Source: Haematococcus lacustris (Eukaryota; Chlorophyta; Chlorophyceae; Chlamydomonadales; Haematococcaceae). Taken from it: DNA of 64,000 bases. Location of the stretch: the NCBI GenBank assembly GCA_030144725.1, contig JASKMD010000028.1, forward strand, positions 4,819,521 through 4,883,520, given 5' to 3'. Of this stretch, positions 61,335-64,000 are shown piece after piece; position 1 is the first letter of the stretch; every line of letters starts with the position of its first letter. Both the position numbers and the translations under genes were made by a program. The notes below the pieces were generated by a model that searched no databases, was not told the DNA's origin, and saw only the letters and a program-made list of their open reading frames with translations.

Positions 61335-62622
61335 ATGTCGCGCAGTATGGTCCTGGTGGCAATGCTGGTGATGCTGGCCGTCACGGTGCAAGGTAACCTA
61401 CAGCGCAGCGCGCAAAACACTTCCCAAGCAGCAGAACAAGGGCATGATCGATGGCATGTCGCCATCCCATCGCAGGGCGCAGTCTCACGCAGGAAGGCGG
61501 CGCCACCGTCGCCACAGCAGTCTCAGAGGCCCTGGTGCGTGGGCCTGCTTTGGGTCGAACTAAGTGGTTCCATGGATTGTGAGGAGCACACGCACGCCCG
61601 GGTTGCAACCGCTGAACCTTGTTTTGCCTCTTGAGCCTGCCAGCCTGCCTGCCGGGCTGATCGCCTACCCCCTCGTAACTCCTGGACCATGCCTACGCCG
61701 CACAATACCATAGCGTCCCCAGTCTTCCTGCACCTACCCCCCCTTGCGGTGCCCGTGCCATTGCAGGCGTCAGGCAACTCGACCGCTGCGGCGACCGCCT
61801 TTGCTGATGCCGTTTCAAAGGGCCAAGGTGCCGCAGCAGCCGAAGTAAGGATGATCAGTGCGATCTTGGATGAGGGCGCGCAGGGCGACTGCTTACACCC
61901 GCGCGCTAGCTTACCTTGCCGTACTGCCCTGTTCGGCGCAGGCGGTTGCCAAGGCAGCAGCCACCGGCAACAAGACAACTGCGGGCGCAGCACTGGCCCA
62001 GGCTGCATCCATAGCCCAGGCCAAAGGCCAGTCCAGCGCATTTGCCCAGGTGAGGCCTGTAGCAGCGTTGGCCATGTGCATATGTCGAGTGCCCCGTGCT
62101 GACTGCCCCCTCCTCCCCTTTTCATGGCTGGCCGCAGCTTGCAAGCCATCTGCCACCTTCCCTTGTTGCTCCTGTCAATGGGTGTCGGCTGCCCTGCGCC
62201 CTGTGCCCTGTTTGTGTCGCAGGCCTTGGCTGCTGCCACTGCAAGGGGTGGTAATGCCACATCAAATTCCCTAGCAGACGCGGCTACACGAGGTGGAGCC
62301 CCAGCGCTGGCCACTGCTATCTCCAATGTGCGGCTGCCCTGCCTCCTGCTGTTGCCCTGCCTAGCTGTGGGGTGCCTGTCAGTAGCCCACCCTGCCATGG
62401 GCTGCTGCTCCATGCCATACCTCCATGCCATACCGTGCCCACACTTCTTGCTGTCACTGTTTCGTTGGCATGGGGCTGTTGAGAGCATGCATCTAGACTG
62501 CTGCCTCTACCATCCTTGCTGACAAGCTGTCGTGTGCTCTGCAGGCTGCTACCAGGGGCGGTCAGGCACAGTCTGAATCCATCGCGCAGGCTCTTGACAA
62601 GACTAAGTCTGGCCGGGACTAA
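61335..62622 (+). CDS. secreted Ala-rich repeat protein, function unknown
   Basis: Exons: 61335-61392, 61476-61534, 61767-61844, 61942-62049, 62223-62327, 62545-62622 (486 nt, 161 aa), all GT-AG. A hydrophobic signal peptide (MSRSMVLVAMLVMLAVTVQG) is followed by about 140 residues rich in Ala, Gly, Ser, Thr and Gln. The pattern recurs roughly once per exon: [75 protein letters not shown]. Exons after the second are in phase 0 and start with Ala, as if the gene grew by exon duplication. NxT/S sites (GNST, GNKT, GNAT) suggest N-glycosylation. There are no Cys residues in the mature part. It may be a cell-wall or matrix protein. The family is not recognised. Confidence 0.7.
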
Positions 62623-64000
62623 GGCAGCGATGTGCGTCATGCTAGGCTGAGCTGTACAGCAGCAGGTGTGCGTATGCGCACAATGCTGGCATCAATAGAC
62701 ATGGTGCTTGATAGGGTACACCTAGACCTAGGTCCTTGGGCATGTATGCCCTGTCTAGTCGCTAACATGGCAGTCCCTCAGTGCAGCACAACCATTGCAG
62801 GGCTATTACAGTTTGTCTACAAATCCAGGATGTGCGCATGTATGCCCTAGCAGTAGTCTACGGCTAAGAGATTATGCATAGCCTAGTATTTTAGGTTGTT
62901 TTGCAGCTCTGGTACAGCATCGCACCTAATGCGTTATACTTACTCTTTTCAACAGCTGGTGTCATTAGTAGGTGTAGCTGCAGGAGCAGGCGCCTAAGCT
63001 GTTGCTTGCGCTGCAAGTATTTACGGGGTATGGCATTAGCTGATAGCATCGTAGAATTTGATTTTGCAAATACTCTGATCAGGGGTTCGGTATTGCGTGA
63101 TAACGCAAGGATGTAAGGAGGTATGCCCCGCCCAGCTTGTTTGCCGGCGGTCGGAGTAGGCTAGTCATGCTTACAAGGCGAAGTCGGGTCAACTGTCCCC
63201 AAGTAACAGAGAACCTACCCCTGGTAATCGAAAGGACGGCGAGTCTCAGCCACGTGGGTTATAACTATGTACAGTCCCGGATAGCCAACTCTATAAACTA
63301 CGGGGTGAAGCGTGTTTCATTAATTTCCGTGCATTCTGCTGAGCGTACTGGCGGCTCAAATCCCAACATTCAAAATCATGCGTGGTTGCCTCATGCGATC
63401 CTCGCCGCGACCGACCGCCGCAGCCGTTGTGGCCCAGTAGCCTTTACAAACAATGATGGACCGTTGACACAGCAAGAACGGTGATCATGGCATGCCAAAC
63501 CGATGTAACAACGCCCCTCCACCCATGCTCGGAAATAGATTAGGCTGCTGCGATGCTTGAACCCTTCGTGAGCAGTACTGATAACTTGGCCACTCAACAA
63601 ACCCAACAAGGTGTACAAGCCATTGCTATGTTACCTTGCTCGGCAGGTTGGGTCCGATCCCTCATGCCCGCCCTCCGCTTGCGTGTCGAACTCGTGTCCA
63701 GCTCCGCTGTGGCCTCCTGATGCTCAGCTGGAGGGGTGGGCAGCCCAGGGGCGGCACCAGCACCAGCTGCCAGCTGCTGCCAGGGGAGGGCAGCAGGAGG
63801 GGTGGGCAGTCCAGGGGCGGCACTTGCACCAGCTGCCTGCTGCTGCCAAGGGGGGCAGCAGGAGGGGGGGGCAGTTCAGGGTCAATCACCACCTGCCCCA
63901 CCCTATGAGTTGCTGCTGCTGCATTTTGGCTCGTCGTAGCTGATCCGCATGCACAATGCATGATCAACATTGCTTGGCCTGCACCATGTGCCTACACCAC
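62623..64000. other. right-end region, no gene recognised
   Basis: 62850-63560 is less GC-rich than the rest of the window and does not resemble the neighbouring genes. Open frames of up to 115 codons occur but none is recognised. TGTAA lies at 63112-63116. 63716-63885 is a minisatellite (separate entry). Confidence 0.5.
63716..63885. repeat. minisatellite, about 56-bp unit, three copies
   Basis: Three imperfect units containing GAGGGGTGGGCAG.CCAGGGGCGGCAC followed by CAGCTGCC.GCTGCTGCCA. Open frames through it in several phases are repeat artefacts. Confidence 0.85.

Overview
The window is nuclear DNA of a green alga. The evidence is GC-rich sequence, about 90 short spliceosomal introns in eight genes, flagellar genes, a plastid ribosomal protein with a transit peptide, and heavy microsatellite load. 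The codon and repeat style, and a transposon family that I associate with Haematococcus-type Chlamydomonadales, make a member of that order the best guess. That is an inference. No prokaryotic features (operons, ribosome binding sites, CRISPR) are present.

Layout. 1-1414: tail of a diverged Fanzor/TnpB-like ORF and a minus-strand fragment of a thioredoxin-fold gene running off the left edge. 1415-11534 (+): CCT2, chaperonin TCP-1 beta subunit, 15 exons, 526 aa. 12515-20755 (+): ionotropic-glutamate-receptor-like channel, 19 exons, 686 aa, with two DNA transposons in its late introns (a TA-flanked TIR element and a hAT element with a perfect 8-bp target duplication). 22174-29492 (+): SHIPPO/STPG repeat protein, 17 exons, 587 aa. 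29493-33820: intergenic region with a degenerate Fanzor-like gene (minus) and its conserved 3' non-coding block. 33821-35870 (+): TlpA-like redoxin with a C-terminal SAP-like tail, 217 aa, with a Fanzor-derived insertion in an intron. 36056-36775 (+): plastid ribosomal protein L19. 37243-42787: Fanzor remnants, a 2.6-kb satellite and gene-poor DNA. 42788-53891 (-): MBO2/CCDC146 coiled-coil flagellar protein, 24 exons, about 931 aa. 54573-59808 (+): RUVBL1/pontin, 10 exons, 455 aa, divergent from MBO2. 61335-62622 (+): small secreted Ala-rich protein, 161 aa. 62623-64000: no gene seen.

Exon models were built by hand from splice sites, reading-frame continuity and remembered family sequences. 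Every complete model sums to a multiple of three with one terminal stop. MBO2, the STPG protein and RUVBL1 (dynein-arm and axoneme assembly) share a ciliary theme. CCT2 and RUVBL1 are housekeeping assembly machines.

The most interesting material is the dispersed Fanzor-like family. At least seven pieces lie here: C-terminal ends, N-terminal ends, internally deleted derivatives, and solo copies of a non-coding block with an 80-nt hairpin. The sequence just 3' of the ORF stop is conserved even between strongly diverged copies. It is a candidate for the guide-RNA (omega RNA/fRNA) part of the element.
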